From Muribaculaceae bacterium (lineage in GTDB: Bacteria > Bacteroidota > Bacteroidia > Bacteroidales > Muribaculaceae): a stretch of 33,390 nucleotides of DNA. Shown piece by piece: positions 16,082 to 24,111 of the stretch; the stretch's first letter is position 1; each line of letters begins with the position of its first letter. Both the position numbers and the translations under genes were made by a program. The DNA is taken from NCBI GenBank assembly GCA_017553785.1, contig JAFZKD010000114.1, forward strand, positions 1-33,390, written 5' to 3'. The notes beneath the pieces are model-generated. The model worked only from the letters and a program-made list of their open reading frames with translations. It was not told the origin of the DNA and made no database searches.

Positions 16082-16537
16082 TTAATCTGCAATAGGCTCA
16101 ACACTGATGATAATGCTGTCCATTTTCACGACGCGTACGCGTGTGCCCTTAGCAAGCTCGCTGCCGTCGGTAGAGCAGGCCTTCCAGTCATCGCCGTCGA
16201 TGGCTACACGGCCATAGCCATTGGCCTCAATCTCTTCTGAGACACGGCCCTCGCGACCAATCATGGCCTCGGCATTGCTCAGGCGCTCCTTGTTGGGCTT
16301 GTGCAGTTTCTTGATGAGTGCAGGCCGAACCAGCAACAGGCTCAGTGCCGACACCAATGCAAAGATGATGATTTGCCAGGTCAGTGATAATCCGCATCCT
16401 GCCAGGATAGCACTCACGGCGGCACCGATAGCGAAGCACAAGATGAAAAAGTCACCTGAGGAAAGTTCAAGAATCAGGCAAAGGATCGAAATGATGATCC
16501 AAATCAGCCAGAGGTTTGATGTTAAATACTCGATCAT
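16082..16537 (-). CDS. NfeD-like membrane protein
   Basis: A 151-residue short NfeD-family protein (NfeD1b type, without the protease domain). Residues 5-70 carry membrane segments (LWLIWIIISILCLILEL, FFILCFAIGAAVSAILAG, WQIIIFALVSALSLLLV). Residues of about 92-147 form the small OB-fold: MIGREGRVSEEI, GYGRVAIDGDDWKACS, KGTRVRVVKMDSIIISVEP. It is the first gene of a two-gene operon with the SPFH protein and is expected to bind it in the inner membrane. A well-formed promoter lies about 190 bases upstream, giving an unusually long leader. Confidence 0.93.
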   Translation of the reverse strand: MIEYLTSNLWLIWIIISILCLILELSSGDFFILCFAIGAAVSAILAGCGLSLTWQIIIFALVSALSLLLVRPALIKKLHKPNKERLSNAEAMIGREGRVSEEIEANGYGRVAIDGDDWKACSTDGSELAKGTRVRVVKMDSIIISVEPIAD

Positions 16538-16723
16538 AACTTTATCGTTTTATATTGTTATATATTCTTCTTTTTTCTTGTCTTTGTCATTCATTAGACG
16601 CAAATGCCATCACAAAAACTACACTTGGAGATAAATTTTTTGATGCGTCACATAAAAACACACTACATTGATGTTTTTGTCGTCCAAATCTGAGTGTCAA
16701 GGAACACGCTTGTTAAGTATCTT

Positions 16724-16755
16724 CAAAGGTATAGATTTGTTTTTAGTTATGCAAA
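16724..16755 (-). promoter_or_regulatory. Promoter of the nfeD-SPFH operon
   Basis: On the minus strand TTTG (16755-16752), exactly 20 bases, then TACCTTTG (16731-16724). This is one of the best consensus matches in the window. The RNA should start near 16718. Confidence 0.75.
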
Positions 16756-17004
16756 TTTTATGCCAAATTTCGTTAAAATACTCCATTAAATAACTTGCTC
16801 TGCCTGAATTTTCAATTCTCAGAGGGTTGAAATCACTTTTTGTGCTGAAATACAGCGAGTTTTGCATTTTTGGTTTTTTCTCAGAAAAATCGAGTAGGGG
16901 AGTAAAGGGGCATTTTATCTGTTGATATGTTCAGTTGGGTGCAAACATGGCTCAATGTCATATCAAATATTGCCAAAATATTCTTTTTTATCAAAATAAT
17001 GTGC

Positions 17005-17012
17005 TATCTTTG
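17005..17012 (+). promoter_or_regulatory. -7 box of the ybeY-mnmG transcript
   Basis: TATCTTTG matches TAnnTTTG. The RNA should start near 17018, 25 bases before the ybeY ATG at 17043, which argues against the longer frame starting at 16935. The -33 element is not clear. Confidence 0.6.
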
Positions 17013-17042
17013 TCTCTCCGTTTTTCCAAAGACACGATAGCT

Positions 17043-17483
17043 ATGACCGAAATCAACTACATGACTCAGGGTAATGTTGTGATGCCTCGCCTGAATGAGG
17101 TTGGGGTACAGGACTGGATTGTCAAGGTTGCAGCCACCCTTGGGCAAAAGGTGGGCTGTCTGACGTACGTCTTTTGTGATGACGAATACATTCTTGATAC
17201 GAATCGTCAATTCCTGGGACATGACTATTACACCGACATCATTACGTTTGATTACACCAACTCGCGACACATCGCTGGCGACATGGTCATATCGCTGGAC
17301 ACGGTGCGAAGCAATGCCGAGATGTTGGGCGGTGTGTACGAGATTGAGTTGATGCGCGTGATGATTCATGGTGTGCTTCACCTGTGCGGAATCAATGACA
17401 AAGGTCCAGGAGAACGTGAAATCATGGAAAAACATGAAAACGCCGCACTCTCCATACTCCCAAATAATGTGTTCCTGAAATGA
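17043..17483 (+). CDS. ybeY: Endoribonuclease YbeY
   Basis: A 146-residue metal-dependent RNase that acts in 16S rRNA maturation and ribosome quality control. Family marks are FCDDEYILDTNRQFLGHDYYTD, ITFDY, GDMVISLDTV, and the metal-site motif HGVLHLCGINDKG with two of the usual three His; the third position is Asp, as I recall being common in Bacteroidetes YbeY. I choose the ATG at 17043, which follows the promoter box, over upstream in-frame ATGs. Its stop overlaps the mnmG start as ATGA (17480-17483), so the two genes are translationally coupled. Confidence 0.95.
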   Translation: MTEINYMTQGNVVMPRLNEVGVQDWIVKVAATLGQKVGCLTYVFCDDEYILDTNRQFLGHDYYTDIITFDYTNSRHIAGDMVISLDTVRSNAEMLGGVYEIELMRVMIHGVLHLCGINDKGPGEREIMEKHENAALSILPNNVFLK

Positions 17484-19357
17484 GGCAAGACTATGACGTA
17501 ATCGTGGTTGGCGCCGGTCATGCCGGTTGTGAGGCGGCAAGTGCTGCAGCCAGATTGGGCTCACGTACGCTACTCATCACCGGTGATATGAATAAGATTG
17601 CCCAAATGAGTTGTAATCCTGCTGTCGGTGGGATTGCCAAGGGCCAGATTGTGCGGGAAATTGATGCTATGGGTGGGCAAATGGGAATTGTGACCGACCG
17701 TTGTAGCATTCAGTTCAGGATGCTCAATCGCAGTAAGGGTCCCGCGATGTGGAGTCCACGGTCACAGTGCGATCGCCAGCAATTCATTCTGGTGTGGCGC
17801 GAGGTGCTGGAAAATACACCTAATCTGTACATGTGGCAAGATCTGGTCAATGAAATTATTATTGAGAGTGGGGTAGTGAAGGGTGTCAAGACCGCCCTGG
17901 GTGTGACATTTCATGCCCAAGCTGTTATTCTTGCAGCCGGTACTTTTCTCAACGGGTTGATGCATGTGGGCGATGTCCAAACATCGGGTGGGCGCGTTTC
18001 GGAGCCTCCTTCAAGAGGAATTACCGAGCAACTGTCTTCTTTGGGTTTCACTGTGGGGCGCATGAAAACCGGCACACCTCCCCGTCTTGATGAACGCTCC
18101 ATCGATTTCTCGCAGTGCATCAGGCAAGATGGAGACCAGGATTTTCACCATTTCTCCTATTTGCCGGGAATCACATCGGGATTGCGTCAACGTCCCTGCT
18201 GGATTGTGCACACCAACGAACAAGTGCACGAAGTGCTTCGCAGGGGATTACCCTCCTCGCCCCTTTATAATGGTCAGATTACAAGCATTGGCCCGCGATA
18301 CTGCCCCAGTATCGAAACCAAGATTGTCACCTTTGCCGACAAATCTTCCCATCAGCTCTTTATTGAGCCCGAGGGTGCCACAACCCACGAGATGTATCTC
18401 AACGGTTTCTCCTCGTCGCTGCCCTGGCAGGTTCAGATCGAGGCCTTGCGGCATATTCCCGCATTGAAGGATGTGCATGCATTCCGTCCGGGATATGCGA
18501 TTGAATACGATTTCTTTGACCCCACCCAACTTTATCACACCCTTGAATCCAAATTGGTCAAGAACATGTTCCTCGCTGGTCAAGTGAACGGAACTACGGG
18601 ATATGAGGAAGCGGCAGGCCAGGGTCTCATTGCCGGAATCAATGCCCATCAAAAAGTCACGGGTGGTGTGCCGTTTACCCTTGCGCGTGACGAGGCATAC
18701 ATCGGTGTGCTGATTGATGATTTAGTCACTTGTGGAGTGGACGAGCCATATCGCATGTTCACATCAAGAGCCGAACATCGTATCCTGTTGCGTCAAGACG
18801 ACGCTGATATGCGACTGACCGAGCGCAGTTACAGTCTTGGGTTAGCGACGAAGGAGCGTTACGATTTGATGTGCGGCAAGCGTGAGCAGATCCAGAAACT
18901 GACTGGATTTTGCCGTGAATATACCGTCAAGGCTACCGCTATCAACCCCCTGCTTGAGCAGCAGGGTATGCAACCCATGACTCAGGGGCAGCGACTGCAT
19001 GACCTGTTGCTGCGCCCGCAGTTGAATCTCGCCATGATTGCCAAAGCTATTCCCGAAGTGCAACAGCAGTTGGATGCCATGGAGGCTGATCGTCGCCTTG
19101 AAATCGTTGAAGCTACCGAGATAGCCATCAAATACCGTGGCTATATCGAGCGAGAGACGCTAATTGCCGATCGCGTCAGCCGGCTCGATTCCGTTACCCT
19201 CAAAGGCAAGTTTGATTACTCACAGATCCACCAACTATCGACCGAGGCGCGACAGAAACTGCAGGCCATTGACCCAGAAACCATAGGTCAGGCTTCACGA
19301 ATCCCCGGTGTGTCCCCGAGCGATATTAATATACTGTTGGTTTTGTTAGGAAGATAA
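17480..19357 (+). CDS. mnmG: tRNA uridine-5-carboxymethylaminomethyl modification enzyme, FAD subunit
   Basis: MnmG (GidA) works with the GTPase MnmE to modify U34 of certain tRNAs in the cytoplasm. The 625-residue protein has the N-terminal FAD-binding motif VVGAGHAGCEAA (about 9-20), then SCNPAVGGIAKG, the GidA signature region MKTGTPPRLDERSIDF, and the second signature GQVNGTTGYEEAAGQG. The C-terminal helical part (FDYSQIHQLSTEARQKL, GQASRIPGVSPSDINILLVLLGR) is the MnmE- and tRNA-binding end. Length and start agree with the family. It overlaps ybeY by four bases. A parS-like site lies three bases past its stop codon. Confidence 0.99.
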   Translation: MRQDYDVIVVGAGHAGCEAASAAARLGSRTLLITGDMNKIAQMSCNPAVGGIAKGQIVREIDAMGGQMGIVTDRCSIQFRMLNRSKGPAMWSPRSQCDRQQFILVWREVLENTPNLYMWQDLVNEIIIESGVVKGVKTALGVTFHAQAVILAAGTFLNGLMHVGDVQTSGGRVSEPPSRGITEQLSSLGFTVGRMKTGTPPRLDERSIDFSQCIRQDGDQDFHHFSYLPGITSGLRQRPCWIVHTNEQVHEVLRRGLPSSPLYNGQITSIGPRYCPSIETKIVTFADKSSHQLFIEPEGATTHEMYLNGFSSSLPWQVQIEALRHIPALKDVHAFRPGYAIEYDFFDPTQLYHTLESKLVKNMFLAGQVNGTTGYEEAAGQGLIAGINAHQKVTGGVPFTLARDEAYIGVLIDDLVTCGVDEPYRMFTSRAEHRILLRQDDADMRLTERSYSLGLATKERYDLMCGKREQIQKLTGFCREYTVKATAINPLLEQQGMQPMTQGQRLHDLLLRPQLNLAMIAKAIPEVQQQLDAMEADRRLEIVEATEIAIKYRGYIERETLIADRVSRLDSVTLKGKFDYSQIHQLSTEARQKLQAIDPETIGQASRIPGVSPSDINILLVLLGR

Positions 19358-19359
19358 TA

Positions 19360-19375
19360 TGTTCCACGTGAAACA
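19360..19375. other. parS-like ParB-binding site, copy 1
   Basis: TGTTCCACGTGAAACA sits between mnmG and apt. It is identical to the 16-bp parS consensus known from Bacillus subtilis, which is conserved across many bacterial phyla. One position departs from a perfect palindrome. Chromosomal parS sites normally lie near the replication origin. Confidence 0.85.
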
Positions 19376-19401
19376 TTTTTAACATAATATATTGATTTAC
19401 A

Positions 19402-19935
19402 ATGGATAAGCAAAAATTAGAGAGAGTAAAAAGAGTGGTTCGCAATATACCGGACTTTCCTGTTCCAGGGATTCAGTTCAAAGACCTGACCACCGCGTTT
19501 AAGGATCCGGAGGCCTTGCGCATCATGACTTGCGCGATGGCTGACCTGTATCGCGACGCCAACGTCACAAAGGTTGTTGGTATAGAGGCCCGTGGCTTCA
19601 TTGGAGGCTCCATCCTCGCCACACAATTGGGTGCGGGATTTGTGCCCCTGCGCAAGCCAGGCAAGTTGCCTGCCGAGGTCATTCAAAAGTCCTATACCAA
19701 AGAATATGGTACCGACACTATCGAGATCCACAAGGACGCTATTACGCCCGACGATGTGGTGGTTATCCATGATGATTTGCTCGCTACCGGAGGCACGATG
19801 TTGGCCGCCTATGAGTTGGTGAAGTCGATGAACCCCAAGAAGGTGTACATCAACTTTATCTGCGACTTGGCCGACCTGCACGGGCGCGAGGTATTCCCTG
19901 ACGATGTGGAAATCACATCGCTGTTCACCTTCTGA
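19402..19935 (+). CDS. apt: Adenine phosphoribosyltransferase
   Basis: Apt joins adenine and PRPP to make AMP in purine salvage. The 177-residue protein shows the family start (NIPDFPVPGIQFKDLTT), VVGIEARGFIGGSILA for base binding, PLRKPGKLP, and the PRPP-binding motif VVVIHDDLLATGGTM (about 117-131), all in the right order and spacing. It lies 44 bases after mnmG with a parS-like site in the gap, and 59 bases before uvrC. The mnmG-apt-uvrC order is familiar from other Bacteroidales. Confidence 0.98.
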   Translation: MDKQKLERVKRVVRNIPDFPVPGIQFKDLTTAFKDPEALRIMTCAMADLYRDANVTKVVGIEARGFIGGSILATQLGAGFVPLRKPGKLPAEVIQKSYTKEYGTDTIEIHKDAITPDDVVVIHDDLLATGGTMLAAYELVKSMNPKKVYINFICDLADLHGREVFPDDVEITSLFTF

Positions 19936-19994
19936 CCGTCAGATCGTTGCCGCTGGCCGATTGATAAACAGTGCTCTATTAGCGCGAATAGTCC

Positions 19995-21842
19995 ATGACC
20001 GAGGATCTCAAGCTCAAATTGTCGTTGCTGCCCGATGAACCAGGCGTGTACCGCTATAAGAATCGGGAGGGCACCATCATTTATGTGGGTAAGGCCAAGA
20101 ACCTCAAGCGTCGTGTAAATTCCTATTTCAACCGCGATCATGCCACGGTGAGAACCAACTTGTTGGTTCGCAATATAGATGACCTGGAATACACTGTCGT
20201 CAATACCGAGGAGGAGGCTCTTGACCTTGAGAATTCCCTCATCAAGGAGTATCAGCCCCGGTATAATGTATTGCTCAAGGACGATAAGAGCTACCCGTGG
20301 ATTTGCGTGTCAGGCGGGTTGTATCCACGTGTTTTCATCACGCGGGATGAGCGCAATAAGGGCGACCGCTTCTACGGTCCCTATCCCCGTTCCGAAGTCG
20401 CTAAAGTGCTCATCGACACGATAAGACAGATTTATCCTTTGCGCACATGCCGACTGAATGTTTCACGTGAAACAATCGAATCGGGCAAGCATCGCCTGTG
20501 TCTGCAATACCACATCCACCGTTGTGAAGGGTGTTGCAAAGGATTGGTCACTCCCGAGCAGTATGGCGAGTATATCAGCGAGATACGCCAGATTCTGAAT
20601 GGAGACACACACCAGTTGATGGACTTGCTCATGCGGCAGATGCAACAGTTGGCCAATGAATTGCGGTTTGAAGAGGCCGAGTGTATCAAGCACCGTTACA
20701 AGCTGCTGGAACATGTTCGTCGCCGTTCAGTCATCGTCAGCCCCACAATTCACAATATCGACATCTTTGGGCTGCTGCGCACCGAGGATGCGGCGTGGGT
20801 GAATTTCATGCACATGCGGGGTGGGGCAGTGGTCCAGTCCTATACCCTGGAGTACCGTCTTTCCACCCGTGAAGAGACCGATTCTGAGATTATGTCCATG
20901 GCCATTGCCGAGGTGCATAAGCGCTTTGCAGAAACCTACCGAAGCGACCGTGTGACCGAAGTCATTGTCAACGTTGTCCCCGATGTGGAGTTTGCCAAAC
21001 TCACGTTCATTATTCCCCAGCGGGGAGACAAGAAGAAGCTGTTGGACATCGCCCTCAAGAATGCGACCCAAAAACGGACCGACCGCATGCTCATGATGGA
21101 AAAGCTGAACCCCGAGCAGCGCACCACGCGTGTGTTGGACACCATGAAGCGCGACTTGCGATTGGCAGTGATGCCAAGGCACATCGAGTGTTTCGATAAC
21201 AGCAACATCAGCGGTTCAAATGCTGTAGCATCGTGTGTCGTGTTCCGCAACGCCAAGCCTGCCAAGAAAGAATACCGCCATTTCAACATCAAGACTGTCG
21301 AGGGTGCCGATGACTTCGCGTCGATGCGAGAAGTTGTCACACGCCGCTATAGGCGCCTGGCTCAGGAAGGCCATGAACTTCCTCAACTGCTCATTGTCGA
21401 TGGCGGAAAAGGCCAGGTTTCTTCGGCTATCGAAGCATTGAGCCAGATAGGGCTGAAAGGGCAGATCGCAGTAGTTGGAATTGCCAAGCGGTTGAACGAG
21501 GTGTTTTTTCCTGGCGACAGCATCCCATTATATATTGATAAGAACAGCGAGACGCTTCGCGTTATCCAGCACTTGCGTGATGAGGCGCACCGCTTTGCTA
21601 TCACGTTCCACCGCAAGCAGCGCAGCAAAAGCCAGGTTCACAGCGCACTTGATGACGTGCCGGGCATCGGTCCCAAGACGCGAACACTACTGATTAAGCA
21701 GTTCAAGTCGCTCAAACGCATCAAGGAAGCCGCTCTGGAAGACCTTGCGCAAGTCATTGGGCAAGCCAAAGCCCAGTCGCTCTACGAAACGCTTCATGGC
21801 GATCAAAGGCCAACCACGAGAGATATTGACCCAATAGAATAA
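19995..21842 (+). CDS. uvrC: Excinuclease ABC subunit C
   Basis: UvrC makes both cuts around a DNA lesion in nucleotide excision repair. The 615-residue protein has the GIY-YIG nuclease domain at 16-95 (GVYRYKN, TIIYVGKAKNLKRRVNSYF). A Cys cluster follows (about 150-180: RTCRLNVSRETIE, YHIHRCEGCC), as does the UVR helix (about 205-240: LANELRFEEAECIKHR). The RNase-H-like second nuclease domain has ECFDNSNISGSNAVAS and LIVDGGKGQ, and the C-terminal helix-hairpin-helix is DDVPGIGPKTRTLLIKQF. Length is normal. A perfect parS palindrome (20459-20474) is embedded in the reading frame as NVSRET, in a variable segment beside the Cys cluster. Confidence 0.99.
   Translation: MTEDLKLKLSLLPDEPGVYRYKNREGTIIYVGKAKNLKRRVNSYFNRDHATVRTNLLVRNIDDLEYTVVNTEEEALDLENSLIKEYQPRYNVLLKDDKSYPWICVSGGLYPRVFITRDERNKGDRFYGPYPRSEVAKVLIDTIRQIYPLRTCRLNVSRETIESGKHRLCLQYHIHRCEGCCKGLVTPEQYGEYISEIRQILNGDTHQLMDLLMRQMQQLANELRFEEAECIKHRYKLLEHVRRRSVIVSPTIHNIDIFGLLRTEDAAWVNFMHMRGGAVVQSYTLEYRLSTREETDSEIMSMAIAEVHKRFAETYRSDRVTEVIVNVVPDVEFAKLTFIIPQRGDKKKLLDIALKNATQKRTDRMLMMEKLNPEQRTTRVLDTMKRDLRLAVMPRHIECFDNSNISGSNAVASCVVFRNAKPAKKEYRHFNIKTVEGADDFASMREVVTRRYRRLAQEGHELPQLLIVDGGKGQVSSAIEALSQIGLKGQIAVVGIAKRLNEVFFPGDSIPLYIDKNSETLRVIQHLRDEAHRFAITFHRKQRSKSQVHSALDDVPGIGPKTRTLLIKQFKSLKRIKEAALEDLAQVIGQAKAQSLYETLHGDQRPTTRDIDPIE
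20459..20474. other. parS-like ParB-binding site, copy 2, inside uvrC
   Basis: TGTTTCACGTGAAACA is a perfect 16-bp palindrome matching the ParB site consensus. It lies within uvrC codons for NVSRET and 1.1 kb from copy 1, with which it shares 15 of 16 bases. Confidence 0.85.
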
Positions 21843-21867
21843 CAAACGCTAACAGACAACAAAAAAT

Positions 21868-22731
21868 ATGAAACAGTTGGTGATTTTCGGTAATACTTAC
21901 CAGCAGGACGATTCATCCAGCGTGTTGCAACTACTGGAGTACCTGAAGAACAACGGCATTCACGTAGCCATAGAGCGCAATTACGTGCGCTACCTATTTA
22001 ATGGAAAGGATGGGGGCTATGACACTTTTGAGGCGAGTCAGGTCCCTGAAGCCGATATGGCGTTATCCTTGGGCGGAGATGGCACGTTCCTTACCACAGC
22101 CATGTGGGTATCGCGTCAAGGAATGCCCATTTTGGGCATCAATTTGGGGCACCTGGGATATCTTACCGCTGGGCGTCTTGACAAGGACAGTGACGTGATT
22201 AAAGAAGTCCTGAAGGGCAATTACCGCATCGAAGAGCGCGCCATGCTCCAAGTGCAGTGTGACGCGGTTGAGATATCACATCCGTGGGCGCTCAACGAGA
22301 TTGCTATTTTGCGTCATGACACCTCATCGATGCTTGACATGGAAACCCGTCTGCGTGACAGGGAACTTACTATTTATCGGGGTGATGGTCTGATCGTGAG
22401 CACACCAACAGGGTCTACAGCATATAACATGAGCGTTGGAGGCCCCATTCTTGAGCCCACCACTTCTTGTCTTGTCCTGTCTCCCATCTCTCCTCATTCT
22501 CTCACCATGCGCCCGCTTGTGGTGCGTGATGACAGCGAGATTGTGGTGCGCACCCACTCCCGCGCCGACCATTATGAAGTCAGCATTGACGGCGAGATCA
22601 CGTTATGCCCGACAGGTTCTTCGCTGGCTATCGCCCGTGCGCCTTATTATGCCCGTGTCGTGCAACTTCAGGGTAACAATTTCGCCAATACGTTGCGTAA
22701 GAAACTCCTTTGGGGGACCGACCAGAGGTAA
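21868..22731 (+). CDS. nadK: NAD kinase
   Basis: NadK phosphorylates NAD to NADP in the cytoplasm. The 287-residue protein has the catalytic GGDGT motif at 69-73 (ALSLGGDGTFLTTA), the ILGINLGHLGYLT segment, the ALNEIAI motif with the conserved Asn-Glu, and the glycine-rich PTGSTAYNMSVGGPI followed by LVLSPISPHSL and the ISIDGE-like strand YEVSIDGE. It starts 25 bases after uvrC and ends the housekeeping run before a strong terminator. Confidence 0.97.
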   Translation: MKQLVIFGNTYQQDDSSSVLQLLEYLKNNGIHVAIERNYVRYLFNGKDGGYDTFEASQVPEADMALSLGGDGTFLTTAMWVSRQGMPILGINLGHLGYLTAGRLDKDSDVIKEVLKGNYRIEERAMLQVQCDAVEISHPWALNEIAILRHDTSSMLDMETRLRDRELTIYRGDGLIVSTPTGSTAYNMSVGGPILEPTTSCLVLSPISPHSLTMRPLVVRDDSEIVVRTHSRADHYEVSIDGEITLCPTGSSLAIARAPYYARVVQLQGNNFANTLRKKLLWGTDQR

Positions 22732-22748
22732 TCGTACAAAAATTTATC

Positions 22749-22787
22749 AAAACAGGCAACAACTGCAGGGAGGTTGTTGCCTGTTTT
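22749..22787. terminator. Bidirectional intrinsic terminator
   Basis: AAAACAGGCAACAAC (22749-22763) pairs perfectly with GTTGTTGCCTGTTTT (22773-22787), a 15-bp stem with a nine-base loop. It lies between nadK and the convergent glycosyltransferase and can stop both. Confidence 0.88.
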
Positions 22788-22811
22788 GTTGTGTATGTCA
22801 ATCGATATGGA

Positions 22812-23954
22812 TTATTTCTGGAATAGGCGGCGGTGCATCAGTACCGAACGGTAGATGTGAATCATGTTATCGGCCAAAATTTTGCTGGTAAAGCGCTCGC
22901 TGTTTTCACGGGCGGCTTTGAGAAGATTAGCCTTCATAGTCTCATCTTCCAGCACGTCGCTGAGCTTCTCGGCTCCATCCTCAAAAGAGTCATAATAGAT
23001 TGCACCATCTCCACCAAACTCACGGGCCTTTGCCGAGTCTTTGCAGATTACCAGGGCGCCGCTACGTTGGGCATTGATGATCTTGTAGTTGTCACGTATG
23101 CGGTCGGTGTTCGGGATGATAACCGCTTTAGCCATTTTGCACACCGCGGTGAGGTCTGAATGGTGAATCTTGTCCACCTGTTTGAAGCGGTGGAAGATGT
23201 GCAGGTCATGGGCCTGTTCTTTTACGACATGGTCGAAGTAATCAGTGCGGTATCCCAGCATTACGACAGAGATCTTGCGGTTGCGCAGCTCATGCAATAA
23301 TTGCATGGCATCCTTGAGGTTGTCTTCCTTTTCGAATCGGCCTTTATAGAGGATGAACTTCTCGGGCAAATGATATTTTTCACGCAAAATCTCGAACATG
23401 CTTTCGGGAACCGACTCATCGCAGCCCTGGAAATAGCAGGGATGAACCACCTCAACATTGTCGGGCGATACTCTGTAGTGGTCGATGATGGTCTGACGGT
23501 CAGATTCACACAAAGCAATCACGCGTTTTGCGATTTTGCAAGCTTTGCGTGCCCGCCGTTGAAGGAGCATACGGTCCATCCATCCTTTGGCCGACTTATA
23601 CAAGGGGTCAGTCATGGTAAACACGGTAGGAAAGTTGCTGCCTGCAAATCCTGATGCGATACCATCATCAATGCCATGAAACGTGTTAACGCCATGGGCT
23701 TTAGCCGATTTCACGATGCCGGCACCTGTGTACCAGCGGCGTTTGTTATGGACATAGGTGCGAGGGAACTTCACGCGCACGCTTTTATCATTCAATAAAG
23801 CGTTTACCCGTTTATTACTATCTTTTTTGGGAGAATACAAGATATAATAATTACTGGGATAATATGTAGATAGCGCTTTGATAAGGATACGAAGATAATA
23901 AGACGTATCATTGTTCCCTACAACCACTCGATGGCCACCGTAACCTACTACCAT
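22812..23954 (-). CDS. Glycosyltransferase, GT-B fold (GT4-like)
   Basis: A 380-residue predicted glycosyltransferase. The N-terminal half has DTSYYLRILIKALSTYYPSN, NTFHGIDDGIAS and PTVFTMTDPLYK, and then RVIALCESDRQTIIDHYRVSPDNVEVVHP, which is the typical domain junction of GT4 enzymes. The C-terminal half has KFILYKGRFEKEDNLKDAMQLL, ISVVMLGYRTDYF, a helix-loop region AKAVIIPNTDRIRDNYKIINAQRSGALVICKDS, and a final ERFTSKILADNMIHIYRSVL helix. The E-x7-E motif is not obvious: the matching segment reads RDNYKIINAQ. Donor and acceptor are unknown. It stands alone, with its own promoter, opposite a small lipoprotein gene. Confidence 0.88.
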   Translation of the reverse strand: MVVGYGGHRVVVGNNDTSYYLRILIKALSTYYPSNYYILYSPKKDSNKRVNALLNDKSVRVKFPRTYVHNKRRWYTGAGIVKSAKAHGVNTFHGIDDGIASGFAGSNFPTVFTMTDPLYKSAKGWMDRMLLQRRARKACKIAKRVIALCESDRQTIIDHYRVSPDNVEVVHPCYFQGCDESVPESMFEILREKYHLPEKFILYKGRFEKEDNLKDAMQLLHELRNRKISVVMLGYRTDYFDHVVKEQAHDLHIFHRFKQVDKIHHSDLTAVCKMAKAVIIPNTDRIRDNYKIINAQRSGALVICKDSAKAREFGGDGAIYYDSFEDGAEKLSDVLEDETMKANLLKAARENSERFTSKILADNMIHIYRSVLMHRRLFQK

Positions 23955-24026
23955 AATTTATTGATATTAGTTATTTTTATTCTGTTTGATTGGCGAAATT
24001 GAATTTGTTATATTCCTTGCAACTTG

Positions 24027-24034
24027 CAAAGTTA
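24027..24034 (-). promoter_or_regulatory. -7 box of the glycosyltransferase at 22812
   Basis: TAACTTTG on the minus strand is an exact -7 match. The RNA should start near 24021, giving a leader of about 66 bases. No clear -33 TTTG. Confidence 0.5.
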
Positions 24035-24087
24035 CTATTTTTTTCTTTTCATCAGTGATTTTATTCTCAAAATTTGGTGATTTGCAT

Positions 24088-24095
24088 TATCTTTG
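24088..24095 (+). promoter_or_regulatory. -7 box of the DUF4923-like lipoprotein gene
   Basis: TATCTTTG matches TAnnTTTG. The RNA should start near 24101, eleven bases before the ATG at 24112, which rules out the longer frame beginning at 23986. The -33 element is unclear. Confidence 0.58.
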
Positions 24096-24111
24096 CCAAA
24101 AAATTGATGTT

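Larger units (their letters stand above)
16538..17042. other. Divergent intergenic region with long nfeD leader
   Basis: No full-length gene is seen. From the right, it holds the ybeY promoter at 17005. In the middle (16756-17004) nothing is recognised. The nfeD promoter is at 16724-16755, and its leader of about 180 bases contains a weak AAAAACA/TGTTTTT hairpin (16654-16678) and a 14-codon open frame on the minus strand (16594-16550, MNDKDKKKEEYITI) that ends 12 bases before the nfeD ATG. Whether that frame is translated cannot be told. Confidence 0.55.

Noticed and set aside
19359-19382. Seven-codon frame MFHVKHF starting within the mnmG-apt gap
   Set aside because: It is simply the parS-like site read as codons; no sign of translation.
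20321-20336. A further CACGTG core in uvrC that could be a third parS
   Set aside because: The flanks (GTATC and TTTTC) do not match the parS arms.
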